A stretch of 30,631 nucleotides of DNA. Origin: Chara braunii. Taxonomy: Eukaryota > Streptophyta > Charophyceae > Charales > Characeae. The notes beneath the pieces are model-generated. The model saw nothing but the letters and a program-made list of their open reading frames with translations. It made no database searches and was not told the origin of the DNA. The translations under genes were made by a program, and so were the position numbers. Shown piece by piece: positions 1 through 10,768 of this stretch (positions are counted from its first letter, which is position 1; the number at the start of each line of letters is the position of its first letter). The stretch is from assembly GCA_003427395.1 (NCBI GenBank), contig BFEA01000500.1:644334-674964 (forward strand), given 5' to 3'.

Positions 1-12
1 CCCATCCCCCAC

Positions 13-28
13 CAATCAATCAATCAAC

Positions 29-100
<72 letters not shown>
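13..100. repeat. (CAAT)n microsatellite
   Basis: Near-perfect CAAT tetranucleotide repeats, slightly interrupted at the left by CAACC units. They run into an A-rich tract. Confidence 0.95.
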
Positions 101-101
<1 letters not shown>

Positions 102-350
102 AAAAAGAAAAAGAAAAAAAAAAATTGTGTTTTGAGTCTGGTTTTGTTTTTGTTTTTTTTTTTTAAATAATTTAAATGCTTAAAAAATACAAATAAAAAT
201 ATGGGGATGTAGAGAGGAAAAAAATCTACACCCCCATATTTTTTATTTTTATTTTTAGTTATTTTTTGGCGGCGAAAAAAAAATCCGCGGGCCGAGTTGT
301 ACCACGTTGTAACGGGGTATAACGCGGAGTTGAAACGGGGGTTCAACGAG
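101..350. repeat. AT-rich low-complexity tract
   Basis: Long A and T runs, including poly-T with single interruptions around 150-165 and AT-rich sequence to about 260. The sequence then shifts to GTTGAAC/GTTCAAC-like words at 300-385. No gene is visible. The short open frames here are by-products of poly-A and poly-T. Confidence 0.8.
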
Positions 351-432
351 AGTTGAACCGTTCAACTCCAAACCCCGGTTGAATCAGATTTCGGACACAT
401 AGCCGCCCTCGACTCAGAAATCCCCGCCTAGA

Positions 433-1001
433 GGCAAAGGACCCCTCCGGGTGATCACTGGGAAGGAACCAATCCATGAATTGGATCAAAGAGGAAAGAA
501 ACTGAAACTACCGAGTGACTCTGACAGTGGAGATGAAGCCGATCCTGCAATACATGATATGGCTCAATAACTGATTCGTTACCCAATCCGACAGAAGACC
601 TCGAAAACGCTCGTCCTTACGGACAGAAATCTACAATGAACGCGCGCGTTAATCTTAGGGGAACCACTCGTACAAATATCCCGGATGCTCGACTCTCCGG
701 AACCCCCTCGGACCCTATACGAGGCCACCGCCCTGCTTCTCTCGAGATATAGAGACAAGGGAGCATTTTGTGACATCACATGACTACCTCGTTCCTTGCT
801 GTCTTCCGGAAAGGAGGTACGGTTACTACGGAAGGGGGCCGAAAGCGACGTTTTGGAACCCTCTGGGCGCGACGACTTTACACCCTATGAGCTCGGAATC
901 AAAATCGCAGAGAAACCAGTGTGTTGGTAGGATATCAATAATGGCGTGACCCCGGAAGAACACGTGGTCATCCGAGAGGAAGATGCTCAGATGGCGCCAC
1001 C
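433..1001 (+). pseudogene. Ty3/gypsy pol pseudogene, 5' (protease-side) remnant
   Basis: In the frame starting at 433 the translation stays mostly open and protein-like, with a hydrophilic stretch (VITGKEPIHELDQRGKKLKL, then an acidic SDSDSGDEAD run). It is interrupted by stops at 568 (TAA) and later TGA/TAG codons. It lies directly upstream of recognisable reverse transcriptase sequence, so by Ty3/gypsy gene order it should be the gag-pol junction or protease region. No DTG/DSG aspartic protease active site could be identified, so the domain name is inferred from position. There is no start codon and the 5' limit is uncertain. Confidence 0.45.
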
Positions 1002-1302
1002 GTGTTTTTCTGGCGGTCGGATAACTCCTTCATCTATGCTCCCCCTGCGGAGAGCAGCCCCAGAGTAGGCACGAAGCATCTGACGGTTACCATACACGGA
1101 CAACCATATGAGCTACATGTGCCTCAGTATGTACCCAATGAAACTCATCGATTGATTGTGGATATTCTGACCGAATACCAAGGGGTGATCAGCGTAACAG
1201 ATACGGATATCGGACTGTCCTTAGTCATCCAACACGAAATTCAAACTGGAACGCACCCGCTGATTCACTGCAAACCATACCAGTACTCTCTCGGAACGAA
1301 AA
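1002..1302 (+). pseudogene. Ty3/gypsy reverse transcriptase, N-terminal part, frameshifted
   Basis: The frame at 1002 encodes the region just before the Ty3/gypsy reverse transcriptase core. A stretch around EYQGVISVTDTDIGLSLVIQ and the following HEIQTGTHPLI match the usual pattern in which a segment ending in an (H)xIxTGxxPPI-like motif precedes the polymerase fingers. The frame is lost near 1284-1295 in a CTCTCT run. From there the protein continues in the frame of 1303, consistent with a small deletion, probably two bases by slippage. The leftover frame runs on to 1331 without meaning. This is a broken piece of one pol gene and has no start of its own. Confidence 0.8.
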
Positions 1303-2193
1303 GTGGCATTGCAAAGAATCAAAGAATTTGAGGCTAACGGATGGATCGAACCGACGACCGGACCTTGGTCGTTTCCGGTGGTCTTCGTCCCGAAGAAAAA
1401 TGGGTCGATTCACATTTGCATCGATTACAGAAAGTTGAATGATATCACGATTAAGGATGTGTACCCCCTTCCCCGGATTGATGATCTGTTGGATGTGATT
1501 GGGTGTGCTAAGTACTTCAGTAAGTTTGATATTCGTCATGGATTTCACCATATTCTGGTCAAGGAGGAGGACCGACTGAAGATGGCCTTTGTGTTATTCG
1601 AGGGCACCTGGCAGTGGGTCCGTTGCCCACTGGGAATTTGCAATGCGTCAGCTACTTTTCAGAATGCGATGAACGTCACATTTTAGAATTTTGTCAACAA
1701 GACCAGGCTAACTCAGGGCATGGTTAATTTCTGCGTCATTGTGTACATCGACGACATCCTGGTCTATTCGGAATCATTCCACAGGCATGCACAGCATATC
1801 GAGTGGACACTTGGGGCGTTGCAGGATTCAGGCTTCAAGATTGAATTGGAGAAAAGTGAGTTTTTCCTTTCGGAAATCTCATTCCTGGGATACTTGGTGA
1901 CCCGGGGAGGCTTGCGACCGGATTCGAGAAAGGTCGCGGCCGTTCGGGATGCCCCTACGCCTACGCCATTAACACAAGTTCGGGCCTTTTTGGGACTGGC
2001 CTCGTACTATCGTCGATTTATCAAGGGTTTTGTAGCAATCGCACGACCACTAACGAATCTTCTACGGAAGGACCAACCGCTGAGTTGGGACGCCGAGTGT
2101 GAACGGGCCCTTGTCACCCTAAAGGAGATTTTGGCCACAACGCCTATTTTGATTCGGCCTGAGCCGGGAAAACAATTCATACTCATTACGGAC
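1303..2193 (+). pseudogene. Ty3/gypsy reverse transcriptase core (one in-frame stop)
   Basis: The RNA-dependent DNA polymerase that would copy retrotransposon RNA into cDNA. The frame starting at 1303 shows the family motifs in order: FVPKKNGSIHICIDYRKLND, then YPLPRIDDLLD, then KFDIRHGFHHI with the motif A aspartate at 1528, then a region equivalent to the usual FGL-NAP-TFQ motif (here CPLGICNASATFQ). After a TAG stop at 1684-1686 the same frame continues with the catalytic YIDD box at 1744-1755, then FFLSEISFLGYLV and RAFLGLASYYRRFIKGF, the connection typical of Ty3/gypsy. Catalytic aspartates are kept, but the stop and the upstream frameshift make it non-functional. The family call is certain; the host lineage is not. 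Confidence 0.93.
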
Positions 2194-2655
2194 TGACAGC
2201 CCGAAGCAATCTCGACTATTTTGGCTCAGAAGGGGAAATACGGTCGCCAACACGTTATCGAGTATGCTTTACGAACGGTACCGGACGAGAGACGAAACGA
2301 TTCGGCTCCTCAGGGAGAATGCTACGCGGTTGTCTAGGGGATTCAACACTTCCATCCGTATTTGTACGGACAAAAGTTCCTCCTTGTCACAGACCATGAG
2401 CCCCTGCTGACTCTCAAGAGACTTACTAACTACACGATCATGATTGGACGTTGGGTTGTTCGACTCCAATAATACGATTTCGATATCGTGCACTGAAAGA
2501 AAGAGAAGCACGGTAACGCTGACGGACTAACACAAATGTACAGGCTTAGCAAGGTGGCCAAGGGTGAAGAGATCACACCGTGGAAGGAACCGGAACCAAC
2601 CGATGAACCCTCGTACGGCCAGGTGGCCATCCTCCCTTGGACCTCCAAGAAGTGA
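2194..2655 (+). pseudogene. Ty3/gypsy RNase H domain remnant with several stops
   Basis: It continues in the reverse transcriptase frame. The domain begins at LITD, with the first catalytic Asp at 2191-2193, and a TGA follows at once at 2194. Recognisable blocks are GECYAVV (catalytic Glu), QHFHPYLYGQKFLLVTDHEP (the TDHxPL motif, Asp at 2392) and NADGLT, the usual NxADxLSR end. Stops at 2194 (TGA), 2335 (TAG), 2470 (TAA), 2494 (TGA) and 2653 (TGA) break it. At least two fit transitions: 2335 sits where the family has Trp (TGG to TAG), and 2494 where it often has Arg (CGA to TGA). This is old decay by point mutation without loss of length. Confidence 0.88.
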
Positions 2656-2907
2656 TCGACAGACACGATGGCGATGGAGCATGGAGGTAATCCCGAAGGT
2701 CCTCTTTCTCCTCTCTCGTCTTCCTCTTTTCTTTCCCTCCCCGACAAATTTTGCTACTTTTGCGAAACAATCTCGAGAGTCTACTCGGTCCCTATGCGTC
2801 CTAGCGGGGAGGGGTATGTCGAGTGGGTAAATTGTCAGCGATGTGTCTCCCGAGCTCACGGTTCCTGCATCTAGTATAGAAGTACAGGTAAATCTTGGTT
2901 ATATCCT

Positions 2908-3596
2908 ATGTGTCGCACTGATAAAATTCCGACGGAAGCTCGATTTCTCGAAGCCACGTCGGAAGCGTTGGAAAAGACCCGACGATTTAGAAGGGCCGAA
3001 GTACGGACAAATGTTGTCTCGATAGTTACGGTGGTTGGGAACTCCCTCCGAGACTTCACTAAGGAGGACCGGAGGAGGGCCAATGAGAGGGCACGGGACT
3101 ACCGATGGAATAAGGGACGGTTAGAAAAGCGGAAGACGGATGGTAGTGGGATTTGGATGTCTGTGCCTCATCCGTTCATGAGGTATGATTGGGTTAAGTC
3201 GGCCCACGAGGAAACGACGACCCACTTGCCGTCTGGATCACCGAGGCGGCGATCGATAAAAACGAATGGTATTGGTCCAATATTCGCGACGATGTTAAAT
3301 TCATCATCCGAAACTGTCCCGTCTGTGCCGCCGACAAGCCGCCGATTCAGCTGCCTAGATCGATAGTGTCCACTGTAGTCGAACAACCGTTCCAAAGGGT
3401 CAACATGGATACCACAGATATTGTTGTGCCCCCTGGACCAAATAACTATGAATATTCACTTCTTTTAGTGTTTGTGGACCACTTTTCGAAATGGATTGAG
3501 GCGTATCCTTGTAAGACGCTGTCGGAGCAAACACCCTTACAAGGGTATTTGCTCAAGATTTTGCATTCGATACAGTACAGACACCGGTTACCGTGA
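2908..3596 (+). pseudogene. Ty3/gypsy integrase remnant (zinc finger and first part of core), frameshifted and 3'-truncated
   Basis: The integrase would join element cDNA to host DNA. The frame at 2908 holds the region before the zinc finger (RARDYRWNKGRLEKRKTDG) and the two histidines (HEETTTH; His codons at 3205 and 3223). The reading frame then changes between about 3228 and 3261. The next frame gives the CPVC cysteine pair, then VNMDTTDI with the first Asp of the D,D-35-E triad, then FVDHFSKWIEAYP. It ends at 3596 after frame loss. The second Asp and the Glu are missing, as is any chromodomain. The stretch 2656-2907 is the unassigned linker from RNase H. Confidence 0.85.
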
Positions 3597-4205
3597 CGAA
3601 AATTAAATCAAGTCCAGAGGCGTCAGACCGACCGACATAGAAGAGCATGTGGGTCACACCGCCTTAAATTCGATAAAAAAACTGAAAGAGTAATATAAGC
3701 CTCGGTCGTGCGGCCGCGGCAGCTAATAGAAACATGCCACCTCCACACTTAGCGGGCGACTACTGGTATTGGGCCTTTAAAAATCCCAACTGTTGTCTTC
3801 CTCTGCTCGGCCCCAAGTACTCGACACATCTACTGCTACTTAGAATGACACTAATCTACCTGCCGCTTGAATGTTTTCCCCTCAGCAACCCTCAATGACA
3901 CGGCCACGAGTAAGTATCGGTCTTCACGCGTCCTGTGAAAATAAGTGCCCTTGCGGTGTCGAGCGCATCGGTCCGGCACCGCACCAGGGCAGCACGGGAC
4001 CCTCCCGGCCGCGTCACGCAGGAGTTGGTCTAAATCCTATTCGCGAATACATGATGGAGCTTCCTTAAGCCGCTCCGGCCGAGTGAGCCAGCCATACCTC
4101 TCGCGAGCCCCTACGACAGGATAGGGCCTACGCGAGCCACGACTTACCTACACCTTACGGGAGCTGTCNCCTCCCTTCAGTGGGCGTATCCCCGCCGAAA
4201 CCCAG
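3597..4205. other. No gene recognised; transition from pol remnant to repeat copy A
   Basis: About 600 bases with no motif-bearing frame. The expected remainder of integrase is absent. The block is GC-rich between 3950 and 4140 and has one undetermined base (N) at 4169. It could contain a decayed LTR of the pol element, but no direct repeat of it was found in the window. Confidence 0.6.
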
Positions 4206-5451
4206 TCCACAATACGAAAGCTAATCAGTTGCAATTGCAGAGGTGAACCAGCCGAGGGCGTTTCTCGTTCGCTGTAGCATAGGGGGTACCCGCGGTAATA
4301 CGCCTCTATCGGACCCGCACTCGAACCGGCACCTTGGGGGGCTGAGGTCCCAAGCGCGGTTCATCGCTGGTCGACTAGGACGCATCCCACACACCACTCG
4401 CACACCACTCTAACAACCACAAGACAACAACACACACACATACGCACGAAACGACACAACACAAACAACGCGACAACGCTCCTAGCCCCTCGGTAGTTAA
4501 CCCATAACTCTCCAATGCGGAAATCGGACAGGCATCGCGCGCGAGGCTTAGTATAAAACCGCGCAGACGCAGGACTAACTCATATCGACTTGCAATGCAA
4601 GCGTACGCAAGCAGTCGCGATGATGGCGTACTATGTAGTACCCATACTCATGCGGTCTTCGTTTATCTCGAGGGTCGCTTTCGACACTTAAGTGTCGGCT
4701 GACACACGCCTTGAGGGTTAATCTCTCGACACTGGACAACCGCCATGCGAGGTTGAAAACCACACACCCTCTTCTGCACTCTGTGCACTCTGTGCACAAT
4801 GGGTGGTACACAGGTCCATACCTGTGGTGACAGTCGTTTCTTACTGCTCTGGAGATGAGTCCCACTCCGGGCCTGGGCCAAAGTCAAGGGGTTTGACTTT
4901 GACGGCTGCCACGGACTACAACGTCCAACTATAAAAATACTAAAAAACAAAGGATAAAAAGGGATCTCTCTTTTCTCTCAAACCCGTAATCTGTTTAACC
5001 CTTACGCGCGGTCCCGGTAGGCCGCACGAAACACTAGAGACATATATATACACATATGTATATAGAGGGTTGTTAATATAAGACGATCACTTCTCACAGT
5101 CACAGTGGGACTCCTCTCAGCCATATATATATGTACGTGAGCGCAGACAGTCAAACCCCAAGTCCGAATCAACAAGAATACCTGCAATCACATCAAAGAT
5201 TCAACCAGAAAGTCTATGCGCTACACGGGGTCAACTTCAACCATTCTTTGCACTTATACCCCTCGCTTTAGCCATACAACCCTTGCTCGTGCAACTCTTA
5301 AATAAATACTCAGTACTTTTGTTGGATGATCATTCAATAAAGTCCGGGTGAAAACACAACAAAACAGTTCAATCACAAGGCTAAATCCTTTAGGTTGAGT
5401 GGCAGGAGTGAATTGGAGTTGAATCGTAAACCGACGAATCGACAACCGACA

Positions 5452-5468
5452 TGTTATCAGTGATAACA
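5452..5468. repeat. Perfect palindrome TGTTATCA-G-TGATAACA, copy A
   Basis: Eight base pairs around a single centre base. The same palindrome occurs in copy C at 29367-29383 with centre C, and in copy D at 21692-21709 with a degenerate centre. It is a landmark that ties the three copies together. It could be a protein-binding dyad or a cruciform; nothing in the sequence decides. Confidence 0.75.
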
Positions 5469-5754
5469 GAAGATGATCCTCAAGGGATCAAGCTGAATCT
5501 AATCCTGAACTTGAATCAATGATCAAGAGGACCTGTAACACATGACAAGTCAATGCCTCAGGCTAAACCTATAAGTCCATGAAGAATAATCCCCATATCA
5601 CGATCCTACTCAAGCATCCTAATTAACTAAGCCTAAACCTACCTCTAGACCAGTGCCCAAAGCAAAGGTATACTAACGGCAGAATCTTCCCTATTCAGGG
5701 TGGATCGCCATAATCTCCACCTGTCAAAATATAATCTACCTACACTAACTAAGA

Positions 5755-6060
5755 AAAATTTCGGCAGCGCTCCCCGTAGGAAAAGTGTCTTTTCATAATT
5801 TATATAAGTCCAAATATGAACGCAGAAATAATCTCTAACTCTGGAAAGTTAAATTTTATCTAACTCCCTGAATTAGCAAAAATTTGGGCAGCACTCCCTT
5901 TAGAAAATGAGACTTCCGAGATTTTAATTAAGTCAGGTATAAGAAAGGACAAATCGAACTTTGGCAAGTCAAAAATTGACTAACTCCTAGGATTTGTAGA
6001 AATTTTGGCAGCGCTTCCCGTAGAGAAAGTAGCTTGCCAAGATTTATACAAAGCCAAGTA
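5755..6060 (-). repeat. About 120-bp tandem repeat with long hairpins, copy A version (three units)
   Basis: Three units near 5762, 5882 and 6005 share a GGCAGCGCT(T/C)CCCGTAG-like core followed by a TTATATAAGTC-like stretch. The unit at 6005-6040 folds GGCA..TGCC around an inner stem. This is the inverted, shorter counterpart of the array at 28439-29090, so unit number differs between the copies. Confidence 0.7.
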
Positions 6061-6340
6061 CAAAAAATGATCCTAGAAAATGCAATAATTGACCTAAGTG
6101 AAAAAAAAGTTTTTACAGAAAATCAGGAATTGACTCTAACTCCTATGGCTCTAGTACGTGGCGAGCAACTAAAGCAACTACCTATCAAACTGAAAGGTAG
6201 ACCAAGTAGTAACCTCACTCAGTTACATGCAGGTCAAACCAGAAATGTAAGTACTCTCACCATCCCAAGTTCATTCCATATAGATAGTTTATGAATCTTT
6301 TAAGTCCTTGAATCCTTATACCCATCTTACATAAGACATA

Positions 6341-7023
6341 GAGCTGGACCATTCACCATGGAAACAATGCCCAACTTGTCTTTATGATATACACGAACAG
6401 GTTGCACAACTACTTCTCTCTTCTTTTGGGCTGATGGCTAGGCCATTCGCCATGGAAATAATGGCTAGTCGCCTTGTGCTGTTTAATATCCAAAATTTAG
6501 TATTTCTTTGACTTTGTTTTCAAAAGAAAAGGCAAATATGGGCAGGGGACCGAACCATTCACAGTAGAAACAATGTTCAGCTTGCCCAGACTATTTCCAT
6601 TTATAATTTGTATTTTTCTTTTTTCTTCATAACGATATGGCTTAGCGCTGAGCCATTCACAGTAGAAACAATGCCCAGCTGCCAGTTCACATGCAAATAT
6701 ATATAAAGTATTTTCCTTTATACTCAGTTTAACTTATGTGCGTGGTTTTCAGGCTAAACTATTCACTATAGAAACAAAGCTTAGCCTTAGACCAGAAATC
6801 CTTCCTCAGAATAAGCAAGAACTTTAACCCTTTCAACCATGCAAACCCTCAGAGTTAACTAGAGTAAACAGACCATTCACAGTAGAAACAATGCCTGGTC
6901 CTCCAAAAAACAACTAGATAAACATAGCAACCAGGCCATTCATAATAGAAACAATGCCTATCCTTCAAAAAACAGCCAAATAAACATAGCCCTGAGCCAT
7001 TCACAGTAGAAACAATGCTCAGG
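6341..7023. repeat. Tandem hairpin array, copy A: eight hairpins sharing one loop
   Basis: Eight hairpins contain versions of the core CATTCACAGTAGAAACAATG, in which CATT pairs with AATG. They lie at about 6341-6375, 6438-6468, 6552-6578, 6647-6679, 6751-6787, 6869-6897, 6933-6959 and 6991-7023. Outer stems differ by unit but pair: CTAG/CTAG at 6438, GAAC/GTTC at 6552 with an outer TGGGCA/TGCCCA, GCTG/CAGC at 6647, AGGCTAA/TTAGCCT at 6751, CCTGAG/CTCAGG at 6991. The last two units also share the flank AAACATAGC, so at least part is a true tandem repeat of about 60-70 bp. No protein is encoded. Confidence 0.8.
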
Positions 7024-7259
7024 CTTTGGTTGACCCTTCCAAACGCATGCAAAACTACCTTCCTCCCATCTTCCCCCAGTTCATCCTTAGTCTGCTTTCA
7101 GTCAAAACAAAGATGAAACTTAAGCTTCACTCTCACACATTCTTTCCTTTTGATCTGATTAGTCATGAAGAGAAAGCAGAAATCATAGGGACACACATGC
7201 ATACAATAATCATACTGCAGGGGGATAAACAAACATGGGTAGTAGTGGGTTATACAGAT

Positions 7260-7560
7260 AACGATGGTTTACCTGACGATTCCCTGCCTCCAGACCTCCT
7301 CCTGAGTTCCGGCAGAGCTCCCACAATCGGTGGGAGGACTCCCCACATAGTCTTGCTGTGGACCTACGGGTTGCAATCCCGCCTGCCGCCTTCCTCTCAG
7401 AACCAAAGGGCTAGACTTAGAATAAGAAGGGCAGAAGGAGAAGTATTGAGTCTCTCAGATCCAATAGAGGTGCACTCAGACTTGCGTGAGAGGGCCTTGA
7501 TAACTGGATACGCCTGAGGGCCCCGCAATGATGGCCAAGACATACAACAACTTGGTCAAT
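7260..7560 (-). other. Best-conserved block of the repeat, copy A
   Basis: This stretch and its inverse at 26650-26940 are the most alike parts of the two arms, roughly 85-90 percent by eye in the middle. It carries the hairpin CTCCCAC-aatcg-GTGGGAG at 7318-7336. Both arms are open for about 80 codons on the matching strand. Most differences change the amino acid, so conservation at the DNA or RNA level is the better reading. A piece also occurs in copy D near 19830-19885. Confidence 0.6.
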
Positions 7561-9000
7561 CAGAAGTCAAACGGTTTATCGCTGATTCTCTGACGACTTC
7601 CCCAAATCGCAAAAATAACCCCTTATTCGAGGCCAAACCATTCCCTCGATCCACTATACCTCTCTCTCAGACTAAGCTCCTGCTCCCTAGCCACGAAGCT
7701 AGCGATTGAGCACCTCCTATCCTTATGTTCTTATTCGACCGCGTGCGTTGCCACTCCTGCTCCGGCCAGCTGTTCGCAACGACAACTCGGCCCCTCCTGG
7801 TCACACCCGCAACTTCAAATTCCAGAATCAATAGCATGGTCACCTCGGCTGTTGCACGCGGAACCAGCTATAGTGAAGCAGTGACAACATCCTGACATGC
7901 CAGCCACCCAGCAAGTACTGCAGTAGCTCCAGCCTGAGCGTGGCAGCCAGCCGGACCAGCACCACCTGTCTCTACCCTTACTAAAGTGGTAGCCCCGCTC
8001 GTAGCACTTCTGTAGGCAGTGGTGGGACAAAAATTCCATGAGAGACTTCACCAAGCCAAGTTTGCGGGTAACCGCAATAAGCACAGCGGCCGGGGCCATA
8101 AGGTGCTGCAACAATCCGCACGATCAGTTAGCACGGTCGCTCCAGAAACAACCTACGTGAATCAGTAGCCCAGTAATTGGCCGCTTCTCAAGTAGCAGCA
8201 GCCCTGCGAGCTGGTAGCTATATCTGCCGGCTTGACAGGATGAGTGAGGTCCGAATAGCCTGTCCAATCGGGCCTACTGCACAGGCAAGCCTAATCCTTC
8301 ATCAGCATAGCGCCAACTGCGTCTTGGTAGGTAAGCATACTCGTTCGCCCCAACCTTGTTTCTGCCCGCTTTTGACTTCCCTTTTTCTGCAACTCCTCCC
8401 CTGCCTCCTTTAAGAGTACAGAATGCGAGCGAATCTACCCCTGGAACGTGGCTAGATGCAGATCATGCAGCGACACTTAGTAGTCTACTTCCTGGTGGGG
8501 CGCATTCTCCCTCTCGACTCTACCGAAAATCCAGTGAAACTTCACGAAGCCTGCTTCCTCTGCATCGTCTCCTTCATCCCTTCTTCTTCAGTCACTACTC
8601 CGCTGCCTCTCCTCTCTGCCTTAGCACCCGGTATATGATTGTACCCTGACCGCTTGCTCAGCCAGATCCAGTTCAAGTGAGGGGGGGCTAAACGGCGGGA
8701 AGAGGAAGCTCTCGAATCGTAATGACAGAAAAGAGGCCTCTATCACAATCCGGGGGAGGATTGTTGTTATGGGAAATAAGCATCATCACTACTTAAGTAA
8801 AGAAACAGAAAAAGAAAAACGAAAACAAGAAAATAAGAACGAAATTTTTCACTAGAAATCGGGCAGGTTCATTCCCGTTTTTCACAGCCTCCTCCGGGCG
8901 CAGCCTATAATACTAACACCGACCAAACTACTAACCTACACCTAAAACTAACAATACCATTAAATTCGCAATAGCTAAAAACCCCTACCTATAACTTTAT
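7561..9000. other. Interior of copy A, no gene recognised
   Basis: C-rich sequence turning A-rich at 8770-8850. Short open frames have no recognisable motif and no matching frame in the right arm. Nothing beyond its place inside the repeat can be supported. Confidence 0.5.
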
Positions 9001-9006
9001 TTCACC

Positions 9007-9641
9007 CGATTCCATTGAGAATCGAGTGAAAACTTCACTTCCCATTCCCACCATATTTGCTATTCCCGACACTGTCACGCATCTTTTTTTCTTTACTACG
9101 GCGAACTAACACTCTACCTCCAAATCTAACACCATATTCACGCTCGCCCCGACCAAAAACCCCGGATTCCACTCTTCCCCCGTCTCATTCTGATAAGGAT
9201 CGGGCGAGCTATGCCCTCCCGACTGCGCCGAGATTGCCATCCGCCATTCTATTCTGCGAATGCACCCGACGCAATATCACGTCCGGGTTCATTCCTCACT
9301 CACTGCGCCCACACTTCTCTCCGCCTTCTCCCATGCACTAACTTTTCAACTAACCTCTCTCTCTACTGCCTTATCACTAAAACTGACTTCATAGCTGCGT
9401 TCGCAGGGCCAAAGAACCCCCGTTTTCACTCCTAACTCGCTCGCTTTCACTCAGAAATGAGCGAGGTGCTCGTCTTCCCCCTTTCTGACATCGCCCCCTC
9501 CGCCATATCTCCCCGGGGCTCCTTTCTCGTTTACCTCCTAAACTACTAACTTTCCTTCTAATCTACCTTCACTAACAGGTTCGCAGTATGTCAAAACCCC
9601 TAGGCCGCCTCCTCCCGCTCTCGATTTCACTCAGAATCGAG
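9007..9641. repeat. CTCG-family dispersed hairpins, copy A (three members)
   Basis: Members are CGATTC/GAATCG at 9007-9024, CTCGCT/AGCGAG at 9440-9465 and CTCGATT/AATCGAG at 9620-9641. The last two have loops built on TTCACTCAG. Copy C holds GCTCGATT/AATCGAGC at 24721-24744 and TATCTCGCT/AGCGAGATA at 24894-24929. Stems differ between members and remain complementary. Confidence 0.7.
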
Positions 9642-10362
9642 ATCGTGGGGCGTTCCGCGCTGCGTCTGGTTCCAGCTTCTGCCATCTCCCGCTTTCCGAC
9701 GTGCGCGCACCTGGCACGATTCGTCGGCCAGGTTCGTTGGCTTCCATCCGCTTGTCTCTGCTTTGCCCGCCGTGACCGAGCGCCCGCCGTCTCGCCCCTT
9801 CCTCACTGCTGCACCGTTGCTTTAGCGCAGCCCGGCCGAACCTGCCGTGCCTTGCTCACTCCGTCACTGTTCATGTAGCGCCCGTCACTGCTTGGCCCGC
9901 TACTCGTTCTCTGACTACTAGCGGCCCCACCCCGCATCAACCGCTGCTGCGCAGCGTTGTCCTGCTGCTCCTTACTCACCTCGGCTGCGCTCTCTACTAA
10001 CCCCGACTGCCGATCTCTTCGGCTTATGGTTCGTTGGCAGCCCGCTACAGCCTCCTTTTCGCTCCATGCATCGCCCGCTACCTCCCTGCTGCGCATGCAC
10101 CTGGCGCGAAACGGCGCCCAGGTACCATTCACCCCTCATGCCCAGTTCTTCTTCTGCCTCGTCTGTCCCTCGCCCTGCCTACCTGCTGTCTATCCGGTAC
10201 GTAGCTAGCGCGTCTGTCACAAAATTGTCTCCCAACTCCTGCTACTCCTCTTATCCATCTGCAGCCTCTGCCCCCTTAGCGCCCAACATGCATCTCACGC
10301 TAGCTCGCTCACACTGGCCCACGGTATCTCCGCCCTCACCGCGCACGCACCCGGCTCCGGGT
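9264..10362. repeat. ACCYGG-family dispersed hairpins, copy A (four members)
   Basis: Hairpins follow a GCACC lead and are often followed by GGTTC. They are ACCCG-ACG/CGT-C-CGGGT at 9264-9288, ACCTGGC/GCCAGGT at 9709-9733, ACCTGGCGC/GCGCCCAGGT at 10099-10123, and ACCCGG-ct-CCGGGT at 10349-10362. The fourth base pair of the stem is T-A in some members and C-G in others. Related members lie in copies B and C. Confidence 0.72.
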
Positions 10363-10668
10363 CCCGCCCCGATTCGACCCCACTGCGCTTCATCGTAGCG
10401 CTCGGTCTCACAAGCGGGGAGCAGGACTACCCTTTTTGCCTCCGCTACCCAGTGGGGAACTGCGAAACTCTGCCATTGAGCGATTCGCCTGGCCTTTTGG
10501 CATAAGAAAAAGGACCCCGGCCGTCGGCCCTCGCTCTCACTTCATATGTGTTATCCTTGCGCAGAGGCCATGCTATTCTTCTCTGTATCGTTCCAATTTT
10601 AACGGATGTCCCGAGGGACTTAGGCTGGCCCGCGCTCCACGGTCACTCAGAGCCTGGTCGGCCCAGGC

Positions 10669-10687
10669 AAACCAGAATATCTGGTTT
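10669..10687. repeat. Hairpin AAACCAGA-ATA-TCTGGTTT
   Basis: An eight-pair perfect stem with a three-base loop, directly beside the tRNA-like block at 10690-10768. No copy of it was found in copy C. Confidence 0.7.
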
Positions 10688-10689
10688 CA

Positions 10690-10768
10690 CTCATCAATTC
10701 CATCATCTGGATTCGAACACAGGTCTGCATTCCAACAGCTCAGGGGTATACACCACTGAGCTAGGCTC
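10690..10768 (-). ncRNA. tRNA-like sequence (tRNA pseudogene or SINE head)
   Basis: On the minus strand a D-arm-like TAGCTCAGTGGT (RNA polymerase III box A) is followed about 35 bases later by GTTCGAATCC (box B, T-arm loop). D stem GCTC/GAGC can pair, but the T stem and the anticodon stem are poorly paired and no safe anticodon can be assigned. It is therefore a decayed tRNA or a tRNA-derived SINE, not a working tRNA. It has no visible partner at the matching place in copy C, so it may be a later insertion into copy A. Confidence 0.5.

Noticed and set aside
1-100. Telomeric or centromeric satellite
   Set aside because: CAAT tetranucleotides are a plain microsatellite and match no known telomere unit.
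6034-6294. 86-codon frame with sequence similarity to the minus-strand frame at 28271-28474
   Set aside because: Nucleotide similarity is that of the inverted repeat. The two open frames are in different phases over the shared part. The phase common to both (around SSTWRATKATTYQ) is short and lacks a motif.
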